The notes beneath the pieces were generated by a model. It ran no database searches. It was not told the origin of the DNA and saw nothing but the letters and a program-made list of their open reading frames with translations. From positions 248,001 to 312,000 of the forward strand of contig NZ_JAENIK010000009.1 in NCBI RefSeq assembly GCF_016595465.1: a stretch of 64,000 nucleotides of DNA, given 5' to 3'. Positions 23,915-33,053 of the stretch are shown here, one piece after another (positions within the stretch are counted from its first letter, which is position 1; each line of letters opens with the position of its first letter). A program made the position numbers and the translations under genes. Origin of the DNA: Luteolibacter yonseiensis (lineage in GTDB: Bacteria; Verrucomicrobiota; Verrucomicrobiia; Verrucomicrobiales; Akkermansiaceae).

Positions 23915-24215
23915 GTCGGCGCGGATCATGGCACCCCGGCAAGAACATTGCTCACGGTCTATTGCGCGAAAGTAGCGGGCTATTGCATGGTGGTTGTATG
24001 TTTTCTAACATATATAACAGGGTTTGCGGACCCGTGATCCGGAAGGGTGGATGCCGTGGATATTTCTATAATATCTTATCAATGAGCCGGGGACGGCGGG
24101 CGGGAGTCGTCCGGCCGGGCGATCTCCGGAGGCGCGGACCGCGACCGGCCCGGCGGTGACGGAGGGATGATGCCGGTTTCCGAAAACAAGGTGACGGATG
24201 TAAACTGCGGATGGA
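23915..24215. other. Gene-free spacer upstream of the PEP-CTERM operon
   Basis: No credible gene is seen. The part near 23990-24080 is relatively AT-rich, with TTTTCTAACATATATAA, and may carry the PEP-CTERM operon promoter. It grades into the repeat array that follows. Confidence 0.4.
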
Positions 24216-24960
24216 CCGTCTGACAAAAAATCGTTGCCGAAACCCGTACGGCGATGCTTGTCCCAAACGCTGTCCGGAGTTCGCGCTTCAGCGTGCTCTT
24301 TCACCTTCGCCGGAACGTTCGGGAAACACGCGGAAGCCGTCCGGAGTGGTTCTGTCGCTACAAGGAACGTCCCGTGCCGGCTGCGACAGGAAGGTCGCCA
24401 TCCCGGATACCGTCCTAAATCCACGCCCGTTCGCATTTCATCCCCGTCCGGCCGTTCGGAATAGCACGCTGAAGCGCGAACTCCGGGCGGCGGTCTGGTG
24501 AAGCATCGCCGCACGGATTCCGGCTGCGACAGGAAGGTCGCCATCCCGGATACCGTCCTAAATCCACGCCGTTTGCATTTCATCCCCGTCCGGCCATTCG
24601 GAAGAGCACGCTAAAGCGCGAACTCCGGGCGGCGCTTTGGTGAAGCATCACCGCACGGATTCCGGCTGCGACAGGAAGGTTGCCATCCCGGAAACCGTCC
24701 TAAATCCACGCCGTTTGCATTTCATCCCCGTCCGGCCATTCGGAAGAGCACGCTGAAGCGCGAACTCCGGGCGGCGCTTTGGAGAAACATCGCCGCCCGG
24801 GTTCCGGCTGCGACAGGAAGGTCGCCATTCCGGATACCGTCCTAAATCCACGCCGTTTGCATTTCATCCCCGTCCGGCCATTCGGAAGAGCACGCTGAAG
24901 CGCGAACTCCGGGCGGCGGTCTGGAGAAACATCGCCGCCCGGGTTCCGGAGGTGGTTTTT
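24216..24960. repeat. 142-bp tandem repeat array with an inverted partial copy
   Basis: Four tandem units begin with GGCTGCGACAGG at 24379, 24522, 24664 and 24806, a period of 142-143 bp, and end near 24948. Units are over 90% alike by eye. Each contains GCACGCTGAAGCGCGAACTC. An inverted partial copy of this core lies upstream at 24272-24292, so the array has an inverted-repeat partner. Related sequence occurs at 47819-47969. The array lies just downstream of the histidine kinase gene's stop. Confidence 0.9.
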
Positions 24961-24961
24961 G

Positions 24962-27900
24962 TCAAACCGCCCCGCTGATCCTTCCGCTCGCCCAGGTCAG
25001 CTTTTTCACCAGTTCGTCCCGGAGCACGGGCTTGGCGATGAAGTCATCCATTCCGGCCTCCATGCAGGCGGCCCGTTCCTCTGCCATGGCACCGGCGGTC
25101 AGCGCGATCACCAGCGTGTCCCGGTTGAGCGCGCCGGCGGCTCCCTTGCGGAGCTGTCTCGTCGCCTCGTGGCCGTCCATGTCCGGCATCTGCACGTCCA
25201 TCATGACGAGGTCGAATTCCTCCTCCCGCAGTTTTTCGAGCACCAGCGCGGCGGCCTTGAAAGGGGCCGCCTCGTACCCGAGTGAGCGCAGCATCGCGAT
25301 CATGAACTTGAGGTTCACCCCGTTGTCATCGACGACGGCGATTCTCAATGGATGGGTGCCCGCGAAGGACCGCCCGTCTCCGTGCGGTGGCTCCGGTGTT
25401 TTTTCCAAGGGAGAATTTTTCCGCAGGCAGAGCGCGAGGGCCGCCGCGAAGGGCTGGTTGCGGATCGGTTTCAGGATGACCGACGCGAACAATCCGTCGG
25501 GAACCGTGGCGGTGTCCGGCTCGGCGGAGGCCACCAGGATCATGGGCAAGCCGGTGGTGCCTTCGTTTTCCCTGATCCTGCGGCCCAGGGCAATGCCGTC
25601 CTCGCCGGGCATCATGTAGTCGAGGATGGCGAGGTCGAAGCATTTGGAATCCAGCACGCGCAGCGCCTGCTCCGCCGAGGCGGCCGCGGTCATCTCCGCT
25701 CCATACTTGGCGAGGATCCGCTCCAGCAGCCGCTGGTTGGCAGACAGGTCGTCCACCACGAGGAAATGTTTCCCCCGCAGCGCGGCTCCGATCTCCTCAT
25801 CCTTCGCCGAGGAGCGCGACGCGAGCTCTCCCGTCACGTCCGCCGCCTCCGCCTCGATGGTGAAGTGGAAGTCGCTGCCTTCGCCCGCCACGCTGGTCAC
25901 GGCGATTTCCCCGCCCATCAGGGAAACCAGCCGCTGCGAGATGGCGAGGCCGAGGCCGGTGCCGCCATAGTTGCGGGAGTCGGAAACCTCGACCTGCGAG
26001 AACGCCTTGAACAACCTGTCCTGGCGGTTCGGCGGGATGCCGATGCCGGTGTCCCGGACGTGGAATTCCAGATTCCCGCACCTGCCTTCTCCTGAAACGG
26101 TGGTGACCGAAATCTCCACGTGCCCCTTCGCGGTGAACTTGACCGCGTTTCCCGCCAGGTTGAGCAGGATCTGCCGGAGCCGGGCCCCGTCGGCGAGGAT
26201 CCCTTCCGGGATGGCCGGATCGATCCCGTAGACCAGCTCCAGGTGTTTCACGCGGGCCTGCGGCGCGAGCAGTTCCAGCACGTCCTCGATCAGCAGTCTC
26301 AGGGCGACGGGGCGGAGTTCCAGCTCGGCCCGCCCCGCCTCCAGTTTGGAGAAATCCAGGATGTCATTGATGATGACAAGGAGGGATTCGCCGGATGTCA
26401 GGATGGTGCGCGCGTAATCCCGCTGCTGGTCGTCCAGCGGTGTGTCGGCGATGAGTTGGGCGAATCCGATCACCCCGTTCAAGGGGGTGCGGATCTCGTG
26501 GCTCATCATCGCGAGGAACTGGCTCTTCGCACGGACCGCCTCTTCCGCGTTCTCACGGGCGGTGACGAGTTCGGTGATGTTCGTTTCGATGGCCACGAAC
26601 TCGACAGGCCGTCCCTGCCGGTCGAGGAATGGGAAAATGGTGGCGTCCAGCCAGATCAACCGGCCGCTTCGGGTGCGGCGGCACAGGTTTCCGTTCCACA
26701 CCCGCCCGCCCTCCACTTGCGACCACACGGATGAGGAAAAATCCCGGTCCTCGTCCAGCGGCGTGCGGATGGGGATGTAGGACTGCTGTTCCAGCTCCTC
26801 CTTCGGATATTCCGAGAGCTCGCACGACCTCTCGTTCGCCATGATGATGCGGTGCGCGAGATCGATGGAAAAAACGGCGCAATGCCCGTAAAGGGCGGCC
26901 TGCGTCTGCCGGAGCCGGCGTGTGGTGTCGTCCGCCTCGCGGCGCGCCTCCTCCGCATCCCGCTGGTGGCGGGCGGCCTCGTCCACCATCGACCGGATCA
27001 CCGGCAGGATGAGCAACCGGAAATAGCACCATGCCAGCGGCAGCAGCACGAGCATGACGACCCCCGCGATGCCGATGGCGTGGTTGCGGCGGGAGACCGC
27101 CTCGGAAATCTGGTCGGCCACGAGGATGTCGAGATGATGGATGGAAGCGTCCCAACCGGTGACGGCGGATTCGAAGGCGGCGTCCAGCACCTCGTCGAAC
27201 TGCCGGGGATCTCCGGCGATTGCTTTTTCCTCCTCGTACGGCCGCAGCGAGACCGCCAGCTGCCGCAGGCTCAGCAGCAGTTTTTCCGCCTGCGTCGGGA
27301 ACTCGTCCTGGAACGACTTCAAGGTCTTGGAGGAGCGCAGGTCCGCCCTGAGGGCTGCATCCATGCTCCGGCTGAGGCGCTTGATGTCATCCTGCTCCAA
27401 CTGGTGGGCGAAGACGGCGGCGACCTCGCGGCTGGACGCATCCCAACCCTTCGTTTTCAAATTGTGCGCGAGGCTTTCGTGCATGTGCAGGAGGCGGTCC
27501 ACATGTGTCGGCAGGCCCACCGCGACGATGTCGGTGAGCGCGCTGATCTCGTCCTCCGCTCCCGAGCTGAGGCCGCTCTGGTCGCTGACCTCGAAAATTT
27601 TCTGGTGGAGGTGCTCGGTCAGCTTGCGCAGGGCCGCGGTGCGGTCCTTCGATCCGGCGTCGGTATTCTTCACCCCCTCCCAGAGAGCTCCCGCGTCGGC
27701 CTTTTGTTCCGGGGCGGAACCCGCGGGCTGGATGATGGATGACGCCTGGATGTTCCCGGTCACCGACATCTGGTCCATCGCCTCCAGGGCCTCCTCCAGC
27801 TCGCGCATCATCGCCTCGTCCTCGCCGTCCTCCGTCCACGTCAGGCGCACGGCCTGCTGCAGCACGCCCACGGCGTGGCGCACATGGCCCAGCCCGGCCC

Positions 27901-28090
27901 GCTCCCGCTCCGCGAGGGCGATTTCCCGGTGCAGGCCGGTCGAGAGGAAATACAGGGCGAGCCCCATCAGCGGGGTGACGCATGCTCCCAGCAGCAGGGC
28001 GACGTGTATCGACAGGAGCCGGCGGTTCCGCGCCGCTTGCGAGGCCGCGCCCGGTTTTTCGGTTTTGGGGGAATCCATCGGGTCGGTCAT
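24962..28090 (-). CDS. Hybrid sensor histidine kinase with two receiver domains
   Basis: 1042 residues. A membrane helix (about 26-50), a 290-residue helical periplasmic sensor region, a second helix (about 342-366), a PAS domain (about 400-515), a HisKA domain with the phosphorylated histidine H531 in SHEIRTPLNG, and an HATPase domain with LNLAGNAVKFT, DTGIGIP and GTGLGLAIS. Two receivers follow, with acceptor aspartates D824 (ILDYMMP) and D965 (MMDVQMP). No HPt domain or output domain is seen, so a separate phosphotransfer protein and regulator are expected. No partner gene is adjacent. Confidence 0.95.
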   Translation of the reverse strand: MTDPMDSPKTEKPGAASQAARNRRLLSIHVALLLGACVTPLMGLALYFLSTGLHREIALAERERAGLGHVRHAVGVLQQAVRLTWTEDGEDEAMMRELEEALEAMDQMSVTGNIQASSIIQPAGSAPEQKADAGALWEGVKNTDAGSKDRTAALRKLTEHLHQKIFEVSDQSGLSSGAEDEISALTDIVAVGLPTHVDRLLHMHESLAHNLKTKGWDASSREVAAVFAHQLEQDDIKRLSRSMDAALRADLRSSKTLKSFQDEFPTQAEKLLLSLRQLAVSLRPYEEEKAIAGDPRQFDEVLDAAFESAVTGWDASIHHLDILVADQISEAVSRRNHAIGIAGVVMLVLLPLAWCYFRLLILPVIRSMVDEAARHQRDAEEARREADDTTRRLRQTQAALYGHCAVFSIDLAHRIIMANERSCELSEYPKEELEQQSYIPIRTPLDEDRDFSSSVWSQVEGGRVWNGNLCRRTRSGRLIWLDATIFPFLDRQGRPVEFVAIETNITELVTARENAEEAVRAKSQFLAMMSHEIRTPLNGVIGFAQLIADTPLDDQQRDYARTILTSGESLLVIINDILDFSKLEAGRAELELRPVALRLLIEDVLELLAPQARVKHLELVYGIDPAIPEGILADGARLRQILLNLAGNAVKFTAKGHVEISVTTVSGEGRCGNLEFHVRDTGIGIPPNRQDRLFKAFSQVEVSDSRNYGGTGLGLAISQRLVSLMGGEIAVTSVAGEGSDFHFTIEAEAADVTGELASRSSAKDEEIGAALRGKHFLVVDDLSANQRLLERILAKYGAEMTAAASAEQALRVLDSKCFDLAILDYMMPGEDGIALGRRIRENEGTTGLPMILVASAEPDTATVPDGLFASVILKPIRNQPFAAALALCLRKNSPLEKTPEPPHGDGRSFAGTHPLRIAVVDDNGVNLKFMIAMLRSLGYEAAPFKAAALVLEKLREEEFDLVMMDVQMPDMDGHEATRQLRKGAAGALNRDTLVIALTAGAMAEERAACMEAGMDDFIAKPVLRDELVKKLTWASGRISGAV

Positions 28091-28265
28091 GAAGATGCTT
28101 GGCTCCAGGCTGCGGAGGAGATTTTCCGGACCTTCCGCACCTGAAGCTTTTGGGATGATTTGATTCAGTCCTCAACGTTCTGGTTGTCAATTTTTTTAAA
28201 GCGAGGCGGGCCCGGCGGCCGACAATACGCTCGACCCGCTTTCCCTCCTGTCGCAGCGTGGTGCC

Positions 28266-28763
28266 GTGGATGATCCGATGAAAATTCCGACCGACCCTAT
28301 GAATCCGCCGGCCGGAGGGTGGAGCATCGCCTCCGCAGATGACGCGTCGGCGCCGGGATGTGATCTCGTCCGCCAGTGGCTCCGTGAACACAACCATGCG
28401 GCCAATCCGGTGTTCATGCGGCAGCTCGGACAGCCGGAGCACGAGGCCAGGCCGCTGGTCCTGACTGTCGTCGCGGATGGCCGCGAGGTGGGCGGACTGA
28501 TTGCCGAGACCCGGCTGGCGTGGCTGCGTATCTCGATCATGGCCGTGGCTCCGGAGTGGCGCTCCCGGGGGCTCGGCTCGGCATTGCTTGAGGAAGCCGT
28601 GCGACGGGCGGTCGAGAGAGGGTGCGTCCACGCCTACGTTGATACGATGGATTACCAGGCACCGGGCTTCTACCTGGCACACGGCTTTGCCATCGTCGGT
28701 GAGATTCCTGACTGGGATTCATCCGGTCATGGCAAGTTCTTCCTCACCAAGCGTCTCCGGTAG
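28266..28763 (+). CDS. GNAT-family N-acetyltransferase
   Basis: 165 residues with the acetyl-CoA-binding motif A, VAPEWRSRGLGSALLEEA, preceded by the beta strand ISIMA and followed by AYVDTMDYQAPGFYLAHGF, the typical beta-6/beta-7 region. Substrate unknown. The first start is a GTG; ATGs at 28278 and 28299 are equally plausible because the domain begins only at about residue 20. A GC hairpin (28764-28769 with 28775-28780) follows the stop codon. It is divergent from the histidine kinase. Confidence 0.88.
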   Translation: MDDPMKIPTDPMNPPAGGWSIASADDASAPGCDLVRQWLREHNHAANPVFMRQLGQPEHEARPLVLTVVADGREVGGLIAETRLAWLRISIMAVAPEWRSRGLGSALLEEAVRRAVERGCVHAYVDTMDYQAPGFYLAHGFAIVGEIPDWDSSGHGKFFLTKRLR

Positions 28764-28957
28764 CCGGGCCCGGTGCCCGGGGAATCGTTCATCCCGGCCA
28801 CGCCAGCGCCGGGAAATCCACCTGGTGTTCCCGGGCGGTCACGTTGGATTCCGTCACCGACAAATGGTTCCCATGGATTGCGAAGACCGGTGAGCGTCGG
28901 CATGGTGAAGGTTTCGCTGGTCAAGAGGGCCGTGTTTTCTTTCCGTATGGCACGCCC

Positions 28958-29461
28958 ATGCGAATCGTCCTTGCCGAACCCGCCGACGCCCCAGCGGTGA
29001 TGGATCTCATCACCCTCTGCATGGAGGAACTGCTGTCGCAAGGCATCCACCAGTGGGATCACATCTACCCGGACATTTCATTCGTCGAGGCGGACGCCCG
29101 CGCCGGGACGCTCCATCTCATCCGTGAGAACGGCGTCTGCGTCGGCTGCGTTTCACTGGATGACGAACAACCGGACGCCTATGCCGCAATGCCGTGGAAA
29201 TGTTCCACCGGCCGCGCCATGGTGATGCACCGCCTGGCCGTGCGTCCGGACCGGCAAGGCCGGGGCATCGGCAGGATGCTGATGGACCACGCGGAAGCGC
29301 ATGCCCGCCAAAGCGGATTTTCCTGCATCCGCCTGGACACCTACACAGGGAACCCGCGCGCCCTCTCCATGTACGCGCGCAGGGGATACGAACCGGTCGG
29401 CCAGGTCTGGTTTCCCCGGCGCGAGCTTGCGTTCGATTGCATGGAGCTGGTTTTGAAATGA
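28958..29461 (+). CDS. GNAT-family N-acetyltransferase
   Basis: 167 residues starting MRIVLAEPADAPAVMDLI, the standard GNAT N-terminus. Motif A reads AVRPDRQGRGIGRMLMDHA and is followed by CIRLDTYTGNPRALSMYARRGY, a C-terminal region typical of family members acting on small molecules or protein amino groups. Substrate unknown. It follows the first GNAT gene after 194 bases and is not closely alike, so it is not a recent duplicate. A small hairpin (29466-29471 with 29476-29481) follows its stop. The 259 bases to the next gene show nothing else clear. Confidence 0.9.
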   Translation: MRIVLAEPADAPAVMDLITLCMEELLSQGIHQWDHIYPDISFVEADARAGTLHLIRENGVCVGCVSLDDEQPDAYAAMPWKCSTGRAMVMHRLAVRPDRQGRGIGRMLMDHAEAHARQSGFSCIRLDTYTGNPRALSMYARRGYEPVGQVWFPRRELAFDCMELVLK

Positions 29462-29720
29462 ACTTAGAACCTCCGGGTTCTGAGCCAAAGCTGTAACCGA
29501 TAGGAGCTGCTGGGGCCCTCGGTCGGCCGGATCGTTAGATGGCGCTGAGAGTTATTTCCGGCCCGAATAGACGCAAGGGGCTCACCACGCCGCGCAGGTG
29601 AAATCTTCGTAGGTGTGTTTTGACCGTCCCCAACCTGGCAGAGTCAAAAAATCAGAATTTAATTGCAATTTGCAATGTTTTAGGGCAGCTAGTTTTTAAT
29701 CCGGTCGAAATCCTGTTGCC

Positions 29721-32717
29721 ATGTGTACCTCCACCTCCTGTCAAACCAAACCCCGTGGCTCGGCGGGAATCCTGCATCTGGAGCTTGTGACCCGCATGAC
29801 CGACCAACGGTTGTACTGCCGTTCGAGGCAGGAGGATCTGGCTGCCGGTAGTGTCCGCATTCTCTCCGATGTGACGAGGAAGCTGCTGATGGAGGAATCG
29901 GAAGACGGGAAATTCACCCGGGCCGCGAGAAGATTGCTCGAGGGAATTTTGCAGCCCCATCTCGTCCGCTGGCAAGACTGGGCGGACAACGGAGCAACTC
30001 CGTCCGGCGGGGAAGGCGAGCAGGCCATCAGGTTCCGGGACGAGTGGTCCCGCCGGAGGTTCAGGGCCGAGCTTCGGGAGCTGCAACCCCGCTTGCTGGG
30101 AGCCTCGGAGACGTTTGAGGAACTTTCCAGAGGGGGGAGTCCGGATCCCGTCCTGCTGAATTTCACCAAAGGGTCACAAACCTATTATCTGCTGAACGGG
30201 GAAATCGAAAAGCTATGGAAAAAAACCGGATTCCCAAACATGCCGCTGGAATCAGTCATCCGACCCCAGGTCGCTCTCTACGGGGTCGAAAAGGAAGGAC
30301 GGGACGCGAAGAATCCCATCTCGGACAAGATGCATGAGAGCGAGCGGAAAAGCATCCTGAGAAGACGCGCGGCCATGCAGGGGAGCGACGTGATGCCGCA
30401 GGCCGGTTCCGGGAATTCCGAATTGTATGACGCCTTCGGCCTCGCCCTTTCCGGAGGAGGCATCCGCTCGGCCACCTTTTGTCTCGGTGTAGTCCAGTCC
30501 CTGCACAAGAGGGGGCTGTTCCGCAAGGTGGACTACCTGTCCACCGTCTCCGGCGGAGGATACCTCGGCACGTTCCTCACCAGTTATCTCGGTCATCAGC
30601 TTGTCGACGAGAAAGGCGACTCCATTCCGAACGTCGACCCGACAAAAGTGATTGATGATGTTCTGGGGCCTTCCTACGGAAGTCCGGGAGCGGGGAAGAA
30701 AGTAGGTCCCACCACCGCTGCGGAGACTCCTCCTCTCCGGCACCTGCGCAACAACAGCAAGTATCTCCTGAACGGAGGCAATAAGGCTTTGCTGAAAATC
30801 GGGGCGGTTTTCCTCAACGGTGTCTTCGCCGCTTTTCTCATGCTTCTGTCGCTTCCCGTGCTCGTGGCGCTGGGACTGAGGTTCGTGGAACTTTTTAGCA
30901 GTCCCGCGATAGGCCGTTGGACGGCCGATCTCCTTCCTGATCGGATGCTCGGATTCTTCGATCATCTGTCAGATGGGTTCGCCACCACGTTCACGCCCGC
31001 CATCTTCCAGCAGCCCGGCGGATTCCATCTCGCTGTCATGCTGGGACTGTGCATCTTTTTCCTCCTGCTCCGCCCCTTCGCCCAGCGGCTTGCGGAAGGG
31101 AAAAAATGGAAGTCGGGATGGGTGCAGTCCCGGAAATTCATCGAACTCGGCGGAAACCTGCTGATTCTGGTGGTGCTGGTGATCTCCGCCATGTGCGCCT
31201 TCTACCTTTGGGTGCCACAATATGCAGAATTGGTGACCTCCCCCTTCTCGTCATGGGCACCCTCTTCTCTTGGTGCCACCCATATCGAATGGGTGGCAGG
31301 AGTCATCTCCGCCATCATGCCGACCATCCTCGGACTTCTCGCCAGACGGAGAAACGGAACCCAGCGCAAGTGGGCCAAAATGCTCTTCCTGCTGACCGGG
31401 CCGCTCTTTTTCCTGACGACCTTAACAATCATCGCGAGGCATATGGGGGTGGGAGGGGTGGAGGCGGCCCATCAGGGAGAGTGGATCATCGGTGGGTTGG
31501 GGCTGTTGGCCTGGGTTTTCCTGGCCCTGAATGTCAACACGTTCGCCCTGCACCGTTACTACCGGGAGCGCCTTTGCGAATGCTATCTGGCGGTGCCGGC
31601 GGACAGCGAGGTCGGAATCGTCCAGCAGAAACTGGACAACCTTACCTACGGAGCATGCCAGGATGTCTGCCCGTCCCCGGTCGTTGTCGGCACCAGGAAA
31701 TATTCAAGACTGTCGGAAATCGGGCTGGGGCCCGCCGCTCCCTATCATCTGATCAACGCGACGTTGAACGCGCCGGCGAGCCGCAACCCGGAACTGCGCG
31801 GACGCAACGGGGACTTCTTCGTCTTCAGCCGGGAATACTGTGGCAGCCCCCTCACCGGCTACATTACCACCGAGGCCATGGAGACGGAGGATCCGGGCAT
31901 CGATCTCGGAACCGCCATGGCCATCTCCGGAGCCGCGGCTTCCACCAACATGGGTTCGAAGACCATGCGAGAGTACCGCTTCCTGATGACCCTGTTCAAC
32001 ATCCGGCTCGGTTATTGGATGCGCCGTCCGGGCCTCGTCCGCAGCAAATGGCGGAGGACCGCCCTCGCCCTCTTCAGGGGGCCTGGGCCGGTATATTTTT
32101 TCCGTGAGATGCTGGGCCTCATCCATCAAGGGCACGGATATGTCAATTTGTCCGATGGTGGACACATCGAAAATCTCGGCGCCTACGAACTGCTGCGCCG
32201 CCAGTGCAGGTTCATCGTCTGCGTTGACGCGGGCATGGAGCCCGGCATGGAGTGCGCGGACCTCATGCGGCTGCAGCGTTTGGCCGAGATCGACTTCGGC
32301 ATCAACATGCGTTTCGACCTCAGCGACCTCACCCCGCTGCCTTCCAAATACAGCCGTGCGTATGGAACGCTCGTGAAGATCGACTACGCGCCGGAAGAAG
32401 CGCCCGACGGGTGTGAGACGTCTGACAAACTCGGGTGGATGCTCTACCTGAAGCTCGCCATGACGGGTACCGAACCTCGGCACGTCCTCGACTACCATCG
32501 CCAGAATCCGGAGTTTCCCCATCAGACGACCAAGGACCAGTTTTATGATGAGGCCCAGTTCGAGTCCTACCGGTCCCTCGGCCATTGCGCCGCCTCGAAT
32601 CTCTTCCGGAAGGAAGTCATCGGCTCGGAAAACATGGGCAAGGACATGGCGGTCCACAAGTGGTTCGAATGCCTCGCGACGAGCCTGTTGTCCGACAACG
32701 ACGAAGTGTTCCGGTAG
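29721..32717 (+). CDS. Patatin-like phospholipase with large membrane domain
   Basis: 998 residues. A 240-residue helical N-terminal region leads to the patatin oxyanion motif LALSGGGIRSATFCLGV, the nucleophile context STVSGGGYLGT with Ser277, a membrane-helix region (about 350-620) inserted in the domain, and the catalytic Asp812 in LSDGGHIENLGAYELLRR. The Ser-Asp dyad is intact although the first Gly of GxSxG is Thr. Related large membrane-inserted patatins occur in many bacteria without a clear function; membrane lipid hydrolysis is the likely activity. There are no neighbours in an operon. An ATG at 29796 is an alternative start. Confidence 0.88.
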   Translation: MCTSTSCQTKPRGSAGILHLELVTRMTDQRLYCRSRQEDLAAGSVRILSDVTRKLLMEESEDGKFTRAARRLLEGILQPHLVRWQDWADNGATPSGGEGEQAIRFRDEWSRRRFRAELRELQPRLLGASETFEELSRGGSPDPVLLNFTKGSQTYYLLNGEIEKLWKKTGFPNMPLESVIRPQVALYGVEKEGRDAKNPISDKMHESERKSILRRRAAMQGSDVMPQAGSGNSELYDAFGLALSGGGIRSATFCLGVVQSLHKRGLFRKVDYLSTVSGGGYLGTFLTSYLGHQLVDEKGDSIPNVDPTKVIDDVLGPSYGSPGAGKKVGPTTAAETPPLRHLRNNSKYLLNGGNKALLKIGAVFLNGVFAAFLMLLSLPVLVALGLRFVELFSSPAIGRWTADLLPDRMLGFFDHLSDGFATTFTPAIFQQPGGFHLAVMLGLCIFFLLLRPFAQRLAEGKKWKSGWVQSRKFIELGGNLLILVVLVISAMCAFYLWVPQYAELVTSPFSSWAPSSLGATHIEWVAGVISAIMPTILGLLARRRNGTQRKWAKMLFLLTGPLFFLTTLTIIARHMGVGGVEAAHQGEWIIGGLGLLAWVFLALNVNTFALHRYYRERLCECYLAVPADSEVGIVQQKLDNLTYGACQDVCPSPVVVGTRKYSRLSEIGLGPAAPYHLINATLNAPASRNPELRGRNGDFFVFSREYCGSPLTGYITTEAMETEDPGIDLGTAMAISGAAASTNMGSKTMREYRFLMTLFNIRLGYWMRRPGLVRSKWRRTALALFRGPGPVYFFREMLGLIHQGHGYVNLSDGGHIENLGAYELLRRQCRFIVCVDAGMEPGMECADLMRLQRLAEIDFGINMRFDLSDLTPLPSKYSRAYGTLVKIDYAPEEAPDGCETSDKLGWMLYLKLAMTGTEPRHVLDYHRQNPEFPHQTTKDQFYDEAQFESYRSLGHCAASNLFRKEVIGSENMGKDMAVHKWFECLATSLLSDNDEVFR

Positions 32718-32862
32718 ACGCGGCATCGCGATTGGTTGGAAAGAGGAGTTGGTGCCGGACCCGGATGGTGATCCTTGTCTATTCTCAAATCCGGCTCCTC
32801 CGCAACAAAAACAGCTTGAGCGGGACCGGATCACGTTTCCATGTGCCGTGCCGGCAATTCAA

Positions 32863-32899
32863 ACCGAGATCGACAATCGATCCGGTGGATTAATTTTTT
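32863..32899 (+). terminator. Rho-independent terminator after the patatin gene
   Basis: The stem ACCG-(A)-GATCGA pairs with TCGATC-CGGT (one bulged A, 3-base loop) and is followed by a six-T run at 32894-32899. It lies 145 bases after the patatin stop inside the gene-free stretch 32718-33053. The rest of that stretch is AT-rich toward the adhesin gene and shows no other feature. Confidence 0.65.
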
Positions 32900-33053
32900 A
32901 ACGGGCTAATTATTTTCGATCATTGGTTTCGAAATAGTTGGGTGATATTTCATCCTGAATTGTGCCGAATTGATAATTTGACAGAATAGGCAGTTCTGGG
33001 GCGGAATACAGATTCTGCATTTCCTCATCCAGCGCTTTCCCTGTTCATCATTT

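Noticed and set aside
24216..24960. 142-bp array considered as CRISPR
   Set aside because: Units are directly adjacent without spacers and far too long.
29462..29720. Possible tRNA or small RNA in the spacer before the patatin gene
   Set aside because: I could not form a cloverleaf or another known fold by eye.
29721..32717. Patatin-like gene as a CBASS effector
   Set aside because: No cyclase gene is near, and it is much larger than known CBASS patatins.
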